Below, piece by piece: positions 1 to 9,202 of a stretch of 64,000 nucleotides of DNA. The stretch's first letter is position 1; each line of letters begins with the position of its first letter. The DNA is from Blautia schinkii DSM 10518 (lineage in GTDB: Bacteria > Bacillota > Clostridia > Lachnospirales > Lachnospiraceae), in contig JNKJ01000023.1 in assembly GCA_000702025.1 (NCBI GenBank), positions 1-64,000 of the forward strand, given 5' to 3'. The notes beneath the pieces are model-generated. The model worked only from the letters and a program-made list of their open reading frames with translations. It was not told the origin of the DNA and did not search any database. A program made the translations under genes and the position numbers.

Positions 1-278
<278 letters not shown>

Positions 279-434
279 TTAATCTCTCAAGATAATTACT
301 AGCTATCTCTCGTTTCGTTATTACTGTTTGGTTCGAAAACCGTTCTTTGAATGTAAAGAATTTTCGAGAATCGTATGTGTTTCACTGTTTAGTTATCAAG
401 GTTGGTTTGCTGTTTTGTTTTTGACAGCCAATAT

Positions 435-463
435 AGATTATCACATCTCAATCGGATTGTCAA
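435..463 (-). promoter_or_regulatory. rRNA operon promoter
   Basis: On the minus strand there is a perfect -35 box TTGACA (458-463), a 17-bp spacer and a -10 box TAATCT (435-440) preceded by TGTGA. Initiation would fall near 428, leaving a leader of roughly 150 nt before 16S, which is normal for an rrn operon. The leader contains short inverted repeats around 330-350 that may help pre-rRNA processing; that is inference. Confidence 0.8.
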
Positions 464-512
464 CAACTTTTTTCAGGTTTTTTCGACTTATTTTAAAATC
501 TTAAAACCAGAA

Positions 513-602
513 CGGAGAAGGAGGGATTTGAACCCTCGCGCCGCTATTAACGACCTACTCCCTTTCCAGGGGAGCCCCTTCGGCCAGCTTGGGTACTTCT
601 CC
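513..602 (-). tRNA. tRNA-Ser (anticodon GGA)
   Basis: Minus-strand sequence folds as a class II tRNA. The acceptor stem pairs GGAGAAG with CTTCTCC plus discriminator G, the anticodon loop CTGGAAA carries GGA, and there is a long variable arm and a T arm with GGTTCAAATCC. The 90-nt length and long variable arm are typical of serine tRNA. The CCA end is not encoded. It lies between another tRNA-Ser and the 16S gene but has its own promoter at 655-684. Confidence 0.96.
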
Positions 603-654
603 AAATTGCCCTACTTACTATTTTCAGCTCTTATAAACTCAAAAAGCAAGAAGA

Positions 655-684
655 ATTATAACTCATTTTGTTGTATGTTGTCAA
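655..684 (-). promoter_or_regulatory. Promoter of tRNA-Ser(GGA)
   Basis: Minus strand: -35 TTGACA (679-684), 18-bp spacer, -10 TATAAT (655-660). Both boxes match consensus. It lies about 50 nt upstream of the tRNA 5' end, so this tRNA is probably transcribed independently of the tRNA-Ser(UGA) upstream. Confidence 0.8.
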
Positions 685-728
685 GCACTTTTCTGAATTT
701 TCTCAATTCTTTTTTTGTACCTGATAAG

Positions 729-814
729 CGGAGAGAGTGGGATTCGAACCCACGCGCCCTTGCGGACAAACGGTTTTCAAGACCGCCTCGTTATGACCAC
801 TTCGATATCTCTCC
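729..814 (-). tRNA. tRNA-Ser (anticodon UGA)
   Basis: Minus-strand class II tRNA of 86 nt. The acceptor stem GGAGAGA pairs with TCTCTCC, discriminator G. The anticodon arm reads GCGGTCTTGAAAACCG with anticodon TGA, and there is a long variable arm and a GGTTCGAATCC T arm. CCA is not encoded. It reads UCA and, by wobble, other UCN codons. Confidence 0.96.
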
Positions 815-864
815 AAGTGCGGCTTCACGCCATTTATCTGCGCATCTCTGTCAGCGCAAAATGT

Positions 865-893
865 ATTCTATCATCAATTATTCTGCATGTCAA
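865..893 (-). promoter_or_regulatory. Promoter of tRNA-Ser(UGA)
   Basis: Minus strand: -35 TTGACA (888-893), 17-bp spacer, -10 TAGAAT (865-870), about 50 nt upstream of the tRNA. It separates the tRNA from ispD. Confidence 0.78.
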
Positions 894-966
894 TACGAAA
901 ATTCAGTTTTTACCAATTTTTTTTCCGGCAATTTCCACAGACGGCGATTATTCGCGAAAACACAGC

Positions 967-1662
967 CTAAATACTCAGAAACGCTTCGGCCACAGCCAGA
1001 TCCTCGGGTGTGGTTATTTTAATATTTTGGTATGAGCCCTCCACAAGTTTAATCTTCCTGTTGGTTTCATACTCAACCACCATAGCATCGTCCGTAATGC
1101 CATACATATCCTTTTTGCGAATGCTCTCATGCGCACTGAGAATAAGCGGATACTCGAATACTTGTGGTGTTTGTATCGTCCATACAAGGCTGCGGTCAGG
1201 CGTCGCCTCCACACACCCCTCCTGGTCTGCCAGCTTCACTGTATCTTTAGATGGCATCCCCACCACACAGGCTCCTGTTTCTTTTGCTCCGGCAAGCCCT
1301 CTTTCAAGTATTTCCCCGGTGATAAACGGACGTGCTCCGTCGTGAATAAACACATATTCCGTATTGCTGCACGCTAAAAGTCCCGCATATACAGAATCGT
1401 ACCGCTCTTTTCCCCCTGCTATCACCTTGGTCACTTTATCAAAACCGAATTTATCCACAATCTGTTCTTTACAATAGGAAATAACATCCTCTCCCGTCAC
1501 CAGAATGATATCGCTGATAAGCGGGCTGTCCTGAAAACATTTGAGGGAATAGTAGAGAACCGGATATCCCTGTATTTCTAAAAACTGCTTTTGTATCTTG
1601 GTGTTCATACGTCTGCCCTGTCCGGCGGCCAGCACAATCGCTGTACATTTTTCTTTTTTCAT
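967..1662 (-). CDS. ispD: 2-C-methyl-D-erythritol 4-phosphate cytidylyltransferase
   Basis: IspD joins CTP and methylerythritol 4-phosphate to form CDP-ME in the cytosolic non-mevalonate isoprenoid pathway. The 231-residue protein has the family's usual length. It starts with the nucleotide-binding loop AIVLAAGQGRRM, has the IHDGARPFI segment (about residues 104-112) and the TPDRSLVWTIQTPQVF region typical of the family. The ATG at 1662 lacks an obvious Shine-Dalgarno sequence. A short out-of-frame ORF starting at 1753 with a G-rich site in front runs into the ispD start, so coupling is possible but unproven. It is last of a minus-strand run of rnz, tsaD and ispD. Confidence 0.95.
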   Translation of the reverse strand: MKKEKCTAIVLAAGQGRRMNTKIQKQFLEIQGYPVLYYSLKCFQDSPLISDIILVTGEDVISYCKEQIVDKFGFDKVTKVIAGGKERYDSVYAGLLACSNTEYVFIHDGARPFITGEILERGLAGAKETGACVVGMPSKDTVKLADQEGCVEATPDRSLVWTIQTPQVFEYPLILSAHESIRKKDMYGITDDAMVVEYETNRKIKLVEGSYQNIKITTPEDLAVAEAFLSI

Positions 1663-1817
1663 ACGCTATAAACAGCATCAGCGCGCTGACATAAGCGGAT
1701 AACTGGCTCGTATGCGGTACAGTAAGCGGTACAGTAAAACAAAGCCATGCCATATCCCCCTATGTCAGTACACTAATATCTCCCATTATTTCATTTTTAT
1801 TCATAATTGTTTCATGC

Positions 1818-1833
1818 TTTCGTAATTACGAAA
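1818..1833. promoter_or_regulatory. Perfect 16-bp palindrome upstream of ispD
   Basis: TTTCGTAATTACGAAA is a perfect palindrome in the roughly 200-bp gap between tsaD and ispD, where no other gene is supported. Its size and symmetry fit a dimeric repressor operator, but no regulator is identified and no clear promoter boxes flank it. Confidence 0.35.
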
Positions 1834-1869
1834 TTCGCTGCTGAACAGCTGCCCTTATTGAAAAAATCC

Positions 1870-2889
1870 CTACCGTTCTCCAAGCTTCAGGTTCGGAACC
1901 GCATTTAAATCCCAGCCGTGGCGCGTTCCTTTCTGATATTCATAATAAGCCGCAACGCCAATCATGGCTGCATTATCCGTGCAGAAAATCGGAGACGGAC
2001 GGAAAAACCGATATCCCCTCTTTTCACATGCCTTTGTCATTGCCTCGCGCAGAGTCCCGTTAGAAGCCACACCGCCGGCAATGGCAATTTTGTCCATACC
2101 ATAATCCTTTGCCGCAAGCATGGTATGCTCCACCAGAACATCCACCACAGCCTTCTGGAAAGAAGCCGCCAAATCGGCGCGGTTCACCTCTTCCCCCTTC
2201 ATCTGGGCATTATTCAGATAATTTAATACCGCCGATTTCACGCCGCTGAAGCTGAAATCATAAGGGCAGTCACCAATCTTCGCCTTGGGAAACTCAATCG
2301 CATTGGGATTCCCCTCTTTGGAAAGCTTATCAATCTTCGGCCCGCCCGGATAGCCAAGTCCAATAGCCCTCGCCACCTTGTCGAATGCCTCGCCCGCCGC
2401 ATCATCTCTGGTCCGGCCCAGAATCTCAAATTCCCCATAATCCTTCACAATCACCAGATGGGTATGACCGCCTGATACGATCAGACACAGAAACGGAGGC
2501 TCCAGATCCGGATGCTCGATATAGTTCGCGGACACATGCCCTTCTATATGATGCACGCCCACCAGAGGCAGCTTCCTCGCATAAGCAATCGCCTTTGCCT
2601 CAGCCACACCTACCAGCAGCGCCCCCACAAGCCCCGGGCCATAGGTAACGCCGATGGCATCAATATCATCAAGCGTCACCTGTGCATCCTCCAGCGCCTG
2701 CTCAATCACCTGGTTAATTTTCTCAATATGCTTGCGGGATGCAATTTCCGGCACAACCCCGCCGTATAATTTATGAAGCTCTATCTGGGATGAGATAACA
2801 TTTGATAAAATCGTCCGCCCATTCTTCACCACAGAAGCAGCGGTCTCATCACAAGAACTCTCAATCCCCAAAATCAAAACATCATCCAT
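1870..2889 (-). CDS. tsaD: tRNA N6-adenosine threonylcarbamoyltransferase
   Basis: TsaD transfers the threonylcarbamoyl group to A37 of ANN-decoding tRNAs (t6A), working with TsaB and TsaE, both encoded at 9.3-10.5 kb in this window. I chose the ATG at 2889 because GGAGG sits 6 nt before it and the protein then begins [16 protein letters not shown], the normal family N-terminus; an upstream in-frame start would add eight unconserved residues. The 339-residue protein contains the metal-binding HHIEGH motif, the SGGHTHL segment and the C-terminal CTDNAAMIG motif. Downstream is ispD, upstream rnz. Confidence 0.96.
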   Translation of the reverse strand: MDDVLILGIESSCDETAASVVKNGRTILSNVISSQIELHKLYGGVVPEIASRKHIEKINQVIEQALEDAQVTLDDIDAIGVTYGPGLVGALLVGVAEAKAIAYARKLPLVGVHHIEGHVSANYIEHPDLEPPFLCLIVSGGHTHLVIVKDYGEFEILGRTRDDAAGEAFDKVARAIGLGYPGGPKIDKLSKEGNPNAIEFPKAKIGDCPYDFSFSGVKSAVLNYLNNAQMKGEEVNRADLAASFQKAVVDVLVEHTMLAAKDYGMDKIAIAGGVASNGTLREAMTKACEKRGYRFFRPSPIFCTDNAAMIGVAAYYEYQKGTRHGWDLNAVPNLKLGER

Positions 2890-2892
2890 ACT

Positions 2893-2979
2893 TACCTCCA
2901 ATGCCGCATACACTGCGGCTTAATTCAGGGGTGCCGATCCAGCGGCGTACCTCCAGTGCCGCATTTACTACGGCTTAAT
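2893..2979 (-). repeat. Duplicated 32-bp element carrying a Shine-Dalgarno site, between rnz and tsaD
   Basis: Two near-identical 32-bp copies lie at 2893-2924 and 2948-2979, 55 bp apart. Each holds, on the minus strand, TTAAGCCG, a short spacer, TGCGGC and TGGAGGTA. The tsaD-proximal copy forms a perfect hairpin, GCCGCA with TGCGGC, just before the tsaD ribosome-binding site. The distal copy contains the rnz stop codon. This looks like a local duplication of the tsaD translation start region. Confidence 0.6.
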
Positions 2980-3886
2980 CATCTTCAAAGTTAAGCTCGG
3001 CGCTTTTACCGTCTTTTCCGGGATAGGCATTGGGGAAGAGCTTCCGCACCTGGTCCATATAGTCCTCCGGCCGTACCAGAGACGGACTGTAATGGGTGAG
3101 CCACATTTCCTGAACCCTGGCATCTCTCGCCAGCACACCTGCCTCGCGGAAAGTCATATGCTTATAACCCTTAGCCTTGTCCGCCTTATCCTCCTCGCCG
3201 TACATGCCCTCGCAGATAAAAAGGTCCGACTCTGCCGCATTGCGCAGAATGGATTCCGTAGGCCTGGTATCCGTCGTATAGGTAAGCTTGATTCCCTTCC
3301 TCGGCGGTCCCAGGACCATGTCCGGCGTGTACGTCACATCACCATCCCGGATCGTCTCCCCCTTCTGAAGCGGATTCCAGTACCGAAGCGGAATTTCGCG
3401 GGCCTTGGCGCTCTCCGGGGAAAATTTTCCCTGACGAAGAATCTCCAGTGTATAACCATAGCACAGCACATTATGATTCACTTTAAAAGCGGTGATGCGG
3501 TAGCCGTTCAGCTCCAGCACCTGCTCCGCCCCGGTAATTTCTATATATTTAATTTCAAAAGGAAGCTCCGGTGCGATCACACGCAGCGCAGTCACCACAC
3601 GCTCCAGGCCCTTCGGTCCCACCAGTGTCAGGGGCTCGGTACGGTCCGCATTGCCCATAGTGAGCAAAAGGCCGGGAAGTCCGCTGATATGATCCCCGTG
3701 ATAATGGGTAAAGCATATCACATCAATGGGTTTAAAGCTCCATCCTTTTTCCTTAATCGCAACCTGGGTGCCCTCTCCGCAATCAATAAGAAGGCTGCTC
3801 CCATTATAGCGGGTCATGAGCGCAGTCAGCCATCTTCTTGGCAAAGGCATCATCCCGCCAGTCCCTACTAAACAAACGTCTAACAT
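2975..3886 (-). CDS. rnz: Ribonuclease Z (tRNA 3' endonuclease)
   Basis: RNase Z is a zinc metallo-beta-lactamase-fold endonuclease that removes tRNA 3' trailers. That fits tRNAs lacking an encoded CCA, such as the two here. The start at 3886 follows AGAGGA by 7 nt and gives MLDVCLVGTGGMMPLP; an upstream in-frame start would add nine residues. The 303-residue length is typical. The metal-binding motif THYHGDH is at about residues 60-66, with GEGTQVAIKEKG before it, and later conserved histidines appear in the KHMTFREAG and THYSPS segments. It overlaps the upstream copy of the 32-bp repeat at its stop. Confidence 0.94.
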   Translation of the reverse strand: MLDVCLVGTGGMMPLPRRWLTALMTRYNGSSLLIDCGEGTQVAIKEKGWSFKPIDVICFTHYHGDHISGLPGLLLTMGNADRTEPLTLVGPKGLERVVTALRVIAPELPFEIKYIEITGAEQVLELNGYRITAFKVNHNVLCYGYTLEILRQGKFSPESAKAREIPLRYWNPLQKGETIRDGDVTYTPDMVLGPPRKGIKLTYTTDTRPTESILRNAAESDLFICEGMYGEEDKADKAKGYKHMTFREAGVLARDARVQEMWLTHYSPSLVRPEDYMDQVRKLFPNAYPGKDGKSAELNFEDD

Positions 3887-3973
3887 AATTTTCCTCTTTT
3901 CTGTTCTGGGCAAAGTTTATCACAATTGCACGGTCAAGACAAGGAGAAAAATGCCCATCCGCCACTATTCACT

Positions 3974-5413
3974 CTAGTTCACAAGCGGCAGTACCAATGA
4001 TACCCGGAAATCCCCATCTTTTTCCTCCCAGGTAAGTCTGCCCTCATGGAGAAGCGCAATCCTCTCTGCGCTCTTAAGCCCCACACCGCTGCCCATGGCC
4101 GCTCTTCCCATCCGCACACGATTGCACAACGTCAGCCTGACGGAAGAAGCTTGAACGCCCCACTCCACTTGCGAACTATTTTCCACCTGAGCGCTGCCTG
4201 CCGCTTCTAAGCTTCTTCCCGCCTGAGCGCCGCCTAACACTTCAGCCTTGATTTCCACCGGAACGCTCTTCTCGCCATAGCGCTGTATATTAGAAAAAAG
4301 ATTCCCCAGCAATCGTTTCATAAGAAAAGCATTGCCCAAAATCCACCCCTCCACACAATTCTCCGGCATTTCCGCCTGAAATCCCTGGGAACGCAGATAT
4401 TCCACCTGTTCCCGGAGTTCTGACCAGATTTGCTCCAACGGAAGTCTCTGCCTGTCCACCTCATCCTGACCATCAAACACAAGCGCATACTCAAACATCT
4501 TATCCGACATCCCCCGGATTTCCTCTGTCTTAGAGATACAGCGCCGGACATATTCGGGATATTTCTCCGGATTTCCCTTTGAATGGCCGAGAATTTCCAG
4601 ATAGCCGTAAAGGGTGGTGAGCGGCGTGCGCAAATCATGGGACATGGCACGGATCAATTCCTGGTTTGCCCGGTGACTCTGCCTCTCCTTTTCAATGTTT
4701 TCTTTAAGGGCCTGTCGCAGCTCATCAAGCTCCTGAGCCAGGGAGGTGATTTCATCGTTTCCTTTTATGCACATGGGATGGTTCAAATCTCCCTGTGCCA
4801 TGACAAGCACCTCCGAACGTACCTTCCCCAGATATTTCATCCTCCAATGGACAAACACAAGCACAGGTGCTAAAAAAATAAGCAGGCTGATTCCAATGCA
4901 CAGGCCGAGATATACGGGGAATATCCTGATGACCCGGTAGCTCTCAACAATCATTGTGGCCACACAATCCTGAAACTGTACATTTGTCTCCACCCGTTCC
5001 CCTTGATTGACAAACAGCGGCGTTACGTTAAAGAACCATGAGCCCCAGAAGCTGTCCGAGAGTATCTCCGGCAAATAACCTGTGACATACTTCCCGGTTT
5101 CATTATTATACAGACTAAACCCAATATACATATCCCGGTTTTCAAATAAGAAAGGCAGATGCTCCTGATCAAACATCTCCCGGTCTGCCTCCTTTACTGT
5201 TGGTTCCAGCGTATAGTTCGGCGCCTCCCGGGAAACCTGGCGGATAAACTCGTCCCTGCCGTCAGTCACAAAATTTTTGCTTAAGGCCCAGTTAAAAACA
5301 TCGTAACGGCATTCATACAGAAAAAGCATACATCCCACAGCCAATAAAGCGGATACAAGAAGTACCAGGAACATCTCACCGGTAATCTTCCTGGTCTTTT
5401 TCCCCTCAATCAC
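3974..5413 (-). CDS. Sensor histidine kinase
   Basis: This is the membrane sensor of a two-component pair with the response regulator just upstream. I placed the start at the GTG at 5413, which overlaps the regulator's stop (GTGATTGA) and has a GGGG-rich site before it. From there, transmembrane helix 1 is at about residues 13-33, an extracellular sensor region of about 130 residues follows, then transmembrane helix 2, a HAMP linker and the dimerisation box SHDLRTPL with the phospho-accepting His near residue 259. The ATP-binding domain has NLFSNIQRYG as N box and GVGLKSAERI as G box. A Ser/Ala/Gly-rich insertion of about 35 residues sits inside the ATPase domain. The stimulus is unknown. Confidence 0.9.
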   Translation of the reverse strand: MIEGKKTRKITGEMFLVLLVSALLAVGCMLFLYECRYDVFNWALSKNFVTDGRDEFIRQVSREAPNYTLEPTVKEADREMFDQEHLPFLFENRDMYIGFSLYNNETGKYVTGYLPEILSDSFWGSWFFNVTPLFVNQGERVETNVQFQDCVATMIVESYRVIRIFPVYLGLCIGISLLIFLAPVLVFVHWRMKYLGKVRSEVLVMAQGDLNHPMCIKGNDEITSLAQELDELRQALKENIEKERQSHRANQELIRAMSHDLRTPLTTLYGYLEILGHSKGNPEKYPEYVRRCISKTEEIRGMSDKMFEYALVFDGQDEVDRQRLPLEQIWSELREQVEYLRSQGFQAEMPENCVEGWILGNAFLMKRLLGNLFSNIQRYGEKSVPVEIKAEVLGGAQAGRSLEAAGSAQVENSSQVEWGVQASSVRLTLCNRVRMGRAAMGSGVGLKSAERIALLHEGRLTWEEKDGDFRVSLVLPLVN

Positions 5414-6104
5414 ATCGATACCCCCTTCCCCACACCGTACGGATAATTGTGGGCTTATGCGGGTCATCCTCGATTTTCGCACGCAGATTCCTGATGTGCA
5501 CCATCACAATGTTTGCTGCTCCGTAATAATAAGTCTCCTGCCACACTGCCTCATACAGCCTTTCCACAGAAAAAATCTGTTTCCGGTTTTTAAGCAGCAG
5601 ACAGAGGATTGCAAACTCCGTATCCGTGAGAAAAATCTCCTCTCCTCTTCGCCACACACGGCCGCTTTCTTCAGAAACCTCTACTTCACCGGCCTTTAGG
5701 CCCTGCTGTTTTTGCACCTCCGGCTTGCCTTGATAGACCTGGTATCTGCGCACCAATGCCTTGACCCGTCCAAGCAGCTCCTGGTAGGAAAAGGGTTTGG
5801 GAAGATAATCATCCCCGCCGCTTAAAAAGCCCATGGTTTTATCCTCCACCTGGCTTCTGGCACTCAAAAACAGAATCGGCGCATTGGTAGTCTTTCGTAT
5901 TTCCACACAGGTCTGGTATCCGTTCAGCCCCGGCATCATCACATCCAGCAGGATCAGATCATAGGAGGCGCTCCTGATTTTCTCAAGCGCCTCTTCTCCG
6001 TCCCCGGCCTCCTCCGTGGTAAAGCCCTCTCCTTCTAACAGAATCGTCACTACTTCCCGGATTTCCGGATTATCATCCACAATTAAAATTCTAGCATTAT
6101 CCAT
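5406..6104 (-). CDS. OmpR-family response regulator
   Basis: The N-terminal receiver domain has the acidic pair in VDDN, the phospho-acceptor Asp in LLDVMMPG and the conserved Lys in LPKPFS. The C-terminal winged-helix DNA-binding domain ends in RTVWGRGYRCD. The start at 6104 has GGAGG 8 nt upstream; a TTG two codons earlier is less likely. The gene is translationally coupled to the kinase (7-8 nt overlap). The divergent promoter region contains repeats that may be its binding sites (see 6171-6248). Confidence 0.94.
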   Translation of the reverse strand: MDNARILIVDDNPEIREVVTILLEGEGFTTEEAGDGEEALEKIRSASYDLILLDVMMPGLNGYQTCVEIRKTTNAPILFLSARSQVEDKTMGFLSGGDDYLPKPFSYQELLGRVKALVRRYQVYQGKPEVQKQQGLKAGEVEVSEESGRVWRRGEEIFLTDTEFAILCLLLKNRKQIFSVERLYEAVWQETYYYGAANIVMVHIRNLRAKIEDDPHKPTIIRTVWGRGYRCD

Positions 6105-6170
6105 ATACAAAACCTCCAGATTGACCTCAAAGGTTATTTATCCTTCCATGAATCCTCTATATTATAACGC

Positions 6171-6248
6171 ATTTAAGAAGAAAATCGCAGGTTCTTAAGA
6201 AATCTTAAGGTTAATCTGAGGTTATTATTAAGGATTTCTCGTTATAAT
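6171..6248. promoter_or_regulatory. Divergent promoter region with direct repeats, probable response-regulator box
   Basis: A -10 box TATAAT for the regulator lies at 6171-6176 on the minus strand and another TATAAT for the plus-strand membrane protein at 6243-6248. Neither has a good -35. Between them (6190-6232) are three imperfect direct repeats of an AACCTTAAGATT-like unit at an 11-12 bp period (minus-strand reading), which is how OmpR/PhoB-type activators bind. The poor -35 boxes fit positive control. Binding itself is inference. Confidence 0.5.
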
Positions 6249-6343
6249 TGTGGTAAGGTAGTAAAAAAGAAGGAAAGAATATTCCGCTGCCGGTTCATAA
6301 ACGTGAGGGAGACTGCGGCTTTATCTCCCGGAAAGGACTTTTT

Positions 6344-9202
6344 ATGCTACGGAAAAAAATAATAAAAATAAACATAATCCACATCAGTGTGCTGCTTGCC
6401 CTGACCTCACTATTGATCTGGCTGTCAGTACCCTCCGGGCATCTTTTCGGCTCAAACACAGACTGGTTCTGCCAGCACGTAAAGATTGCGGAATACATGC
6501 GCACTCAATTTTATGCCACCGGACACCTTATCCCGGATTTCAGCGGTCTTGGCGGAGGCAGTAACTTTTTCACGCTGTCCTACTATGGATTTTTGCGGCC
6601 GGACGTACTGCTTTCCTATTTTCTTCCGCAGGTATCCATGGCTACAATCATTCAGGGGTATGCGATTGCTGAAATCCTGCTTGGATGTACTCTGCTTTAT
6701 CTTTGGCTGTGCCGGCAGGGCATCCGCCCGCAATTCTGCTTTACGGCGGGTGTGCTTTACACCTGCGCGAACTGCCTGTTTCAGGCTCACCGGCAGATCA
6801 TGTTTGTAAACTATCTGCCTTTCCTGATCCTGGCTTTCATGGCGATTGACAACCTGTTGGAAAAGGAGCCGCAGGCCGTGCGGAGATTTCTGCCCCACAA
6901 CGGTATTGTTTTAAGCCTGTTTATGATATTGCTGCACAGCTTTTACTTTTTTCCGGCGTGCTTCGTGGCCTGTACCGTATATTTTTTCTTCCAAGCAGGG
7001 CAAAAGGCACGGGCAGGCGCAGCTATTTGGATAAAGTACCTGTTCTCCACCGCCGTGGCTGTATGCCTTGCAATGCTGCTTCTGCTGCCCACCGGCCTTG
7101 CGATTCTCGAGAACGGGAAGGATGTCAAGGGCACAGGAATTCTTGAATTATTGCTGGTAAACCCAAGCCTGCACAGTCTGCTTTACAGCCCCTATGGGTG
7201 CGGATTGACAATCATTTGTCTATATGCTTTGTTTTTAAGTATACGAAGAAAAAAGACACGCACCTTTTCCACGATACTCTTTTGCCTGCTGTTTTTCCTG
7301 GTCTGCTACTGGATTTTAAACGGCACGCTTTACGCAAGGCCAAAGAGTCTGATACCCTTTACTCCCTTGCTGCTGTTCCTGACCGCGCAAACCTTGGACG
7401 AACTGGACGCAGGAAAAATCAGGCAAAGTGTGCCGCTGGCCTTGCTATGTCTCATCCCCGCCATAATCTGTGCGTGGCTGGTAGCGCCCAGTGCAAAAAT
7501 CCTGATTCTGGCAGACGGAATCCTGCTGATAATTTATGCAGGTAAGGATTATCTGCTGACCTTTTTGCTAAGCCGACGTGCTGCAATCCGACATGTACTC
7601 CGAGACAACAGTGTGCTTTCTTATGGAAAAATAGCACTTTTATGTGCGCTGCCCGTGCTCATCCACCTGTCTATTGCACGCACCGAGAACTATGTGTCTG
7701 TTGAGAAGGCGGAAAGCGCTGCATTTTCCCAGGAGGAAATCTCAGACTTTTACAAAGACAAAAACTCAAGGCTAGATGTACTGGAAAGCCCGATGACAAA
7801 TTCCAACCAAGCGGCACTTGGCCTCCAAAATAAAAGCACGGTTTATTCCTCTGTAACCAATACCGCTTATAACGAGCTGATCTACGATACGCTGAAAATG
7901 CCTGTGAGTATCCGTAACCGAGTGGCAGTCAATGCGGATGCCAACCCTTTCCAGGAGTATCTGATGGGTGTACGCTATATCCAGACTAAAGAGGATAAGC
8001 TTCCCGCCGGCTACCAGGTCAAAAGCAAACGCGGCAAACACGTGCTGGCGGAAAATCCCTCCGTACTGCCTATGGCTTACGGCAGCACCGCACTCATGGC
8101 AGAAAGTGATTATGATACTCTGAATTATCCTCAGAACCTTGACACACTTGCAAACCGCACAGTGGTGCCCGCGGAGTCCGTGGAAACCACAGAAGCTTTC
8201 CTGCCCTACCAGTCGCAGATGAAAAGTTATCCTCTGCCGGATGATTTCCTTGAGCGCTTATCCACAAAAGAAGAAAAAATCACCAGAGAACTGCCCGTAC
8301 CGCTTAAAAATGAGGTACTTCTCCTCTCCTTTGATGTGGATTACAGCGGCGAACAGGACATTTCCGTGACCATAAACAGCATTCACAACCGACTGTCCGG
8401 GGCCTCGGCGCCATACCCGAACCATAACACAACTTTTACCTACATGCTGTCGGGAAATACACTGTCAGGTAATACGCTGTCAGGAAACAAAGAGCTGCGT
8501 GATTTAGACATCACCTTTTCTAAGGGCAGCTACAAGATTTCAAACGTAAAAGCGTATGCGATGCCCATGTCCGCGCTCTCTCACCCCGGCGTGAAGCCCT
8601 TTACCTACAGGGAAACAGAGGGCAGACAGCTTTTAAACGGCAGCGTGGCTATGGATAAGGACGGATATTTCGTAACCTCATTCGCATATTGCGGCGGCTA
8701 TAGCGCCACAGTGGACGGTGAAAAAATAGAGCCTCAAAAGATCAACAAAGCGTTTGTCGGTTTTCCGTTAAAAAAAGGGACGCACGAAATCGTCCTCACA
8801 TTCCATGCGCCCGGTCTGACAGCCGGAAGCATTTTAAGCCTCCTGGCCTTATGTTATCTTTTTGCCGCTAACCTTATTTCCTCACTGCGGGCGCCTGGTC
8901 ATCAAGAGAGCGTCCTCCGTGGGATTGGTGTAGTAACCTTTACGGATTCCGTCTCTGGCAAAGCCCATCCGCTCGTAAAGACGAATGGCGGTGGAATTGC
9001 CCGCACGTACCTCCAGATGGATGGTGGTGATACCGATACCTTCGGCCAGCCGCACAAGGCTGTCCATAAGGAAATGTCCGATACCCTCTCGCTGGCGGTC
9101 CCTGCGCACGGCAACATTGGTCACATCTCCCTCATCAAGCACCATCAGAAGGCCGCAGTATCCGATGATCTGCCCCTTATCCTCGACCACCAGAAACATT
9201 GA
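6344..9202 (+). CDS. YfhO-family membrane protein with antisense-encoded C-terminal tail
   Basis: A large polytopic membrane protein. The N-terminal half has about ten hydrophobic helices and an early loop with SNTDWFCQHVKIAEYMR and the GLGGGSNFF motif, as in the YfhO family (GT-C-like fold, linked in Bacillus to lipoteichoic acid glycosylation). A soluble extracellular part follows and then a last helix near position 8850. The start at 6344 has GGAAAGGA upstream. A 15-bp tandem repeat (8446-8488) encodes LSGNT copies. The expected end is soon after the last helix, but the frame stays open for another 107 codons (8882-9202) running antisense through rimI. That tail has no membrane or domain features, so stop loss or a downstream frameshift is likely. 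Confidence 0.8.
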   Translation: MLRKKIIKINIIHISVLLALTSLLIWLSVPSGHLFGSNTDWFCQHVKIAEYMRTQFYATGHLIPDFSGLGGGSNFFTLSYYGFLRPDVLLSYFLPQVSMATIIQGYAIAEILLGCTLLYLWLCRQGIRPQFCFTAGVLYTCANCLFQAHRQIMFVNYLPFLILAFMAIDNLLEKEPQAVRRFLPHNGIVLSLFMILLHSFYFFPACFVACTVYFFFQAGQKARAGAAIWIKYLFSTAVAVCLAMLLLLPTGLAILENGKDVKGTGILELLLVNPSLHSLLYSPYGCGLTIICLYALFLSIRRKKTRTFSTILFCLLFFLVCYWILNGTLYARPKSLIPFTPLLLFLTAQTLDELDAGKIRQSVPLALLCLIPAIICAWLVAPSAKILILADGILLIIYAGKDYLLTFLLSRRAAIRHVLRDNSVLSYGKIALLCALPVLIHLSIARTENYVSVEKAESAAFSQEEISDFYKDKNSRLDVLESPMTNSNQAALGLQNKSTVYSSVTNTAYNELIYDTLKMPVSIRNRVAVNADANPFQEYLMGVRYIQTKEDKLPAGYQVKSKRGKHVLAENPSVLPMAYGSTALMAESDYDTLNYPQNLDTLANRTVVPAESVETTEAFLPYQSQMKSYPLPDDFLERLSTKEEKITRELPVPLKNEVLLLSFDVDYSGEQDISVTINSIHNRLSGASAPYPNHNTTFTYMLSGNTLSGNTLSGNKELRDLDITFSKGSYKISNVKAYAMPMSALSHPGVKPFTYRETEGRQLLNGSVAMDKDGYFVTSFAYCGGYSATVDGEKIEPQKINKAFVGFPLKKGTHEIVLTFHAPGLTAGSILSLLALCYLFAANLISSLRAPGHQESVLRGIGVVTFTDSVSGKAHPLVKTNGGGIARTYLQMDGGDTDTFGQPHKAVHKEMSDTLSLAVPAHGNIGHISLIKHHQKAAVSDDLPLILDHQKH

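Noticed and set aside
402..1035. Protein frames across the tRNA-Ser genes
   Set aside because: They overlap two well-folded tRNAs and their promoters.
1469..1753. A 94-codon frame overlapping the ispD start
   Set aside because: No family resemblance; at most a leader ORF, so it is mentioned only under ispD.
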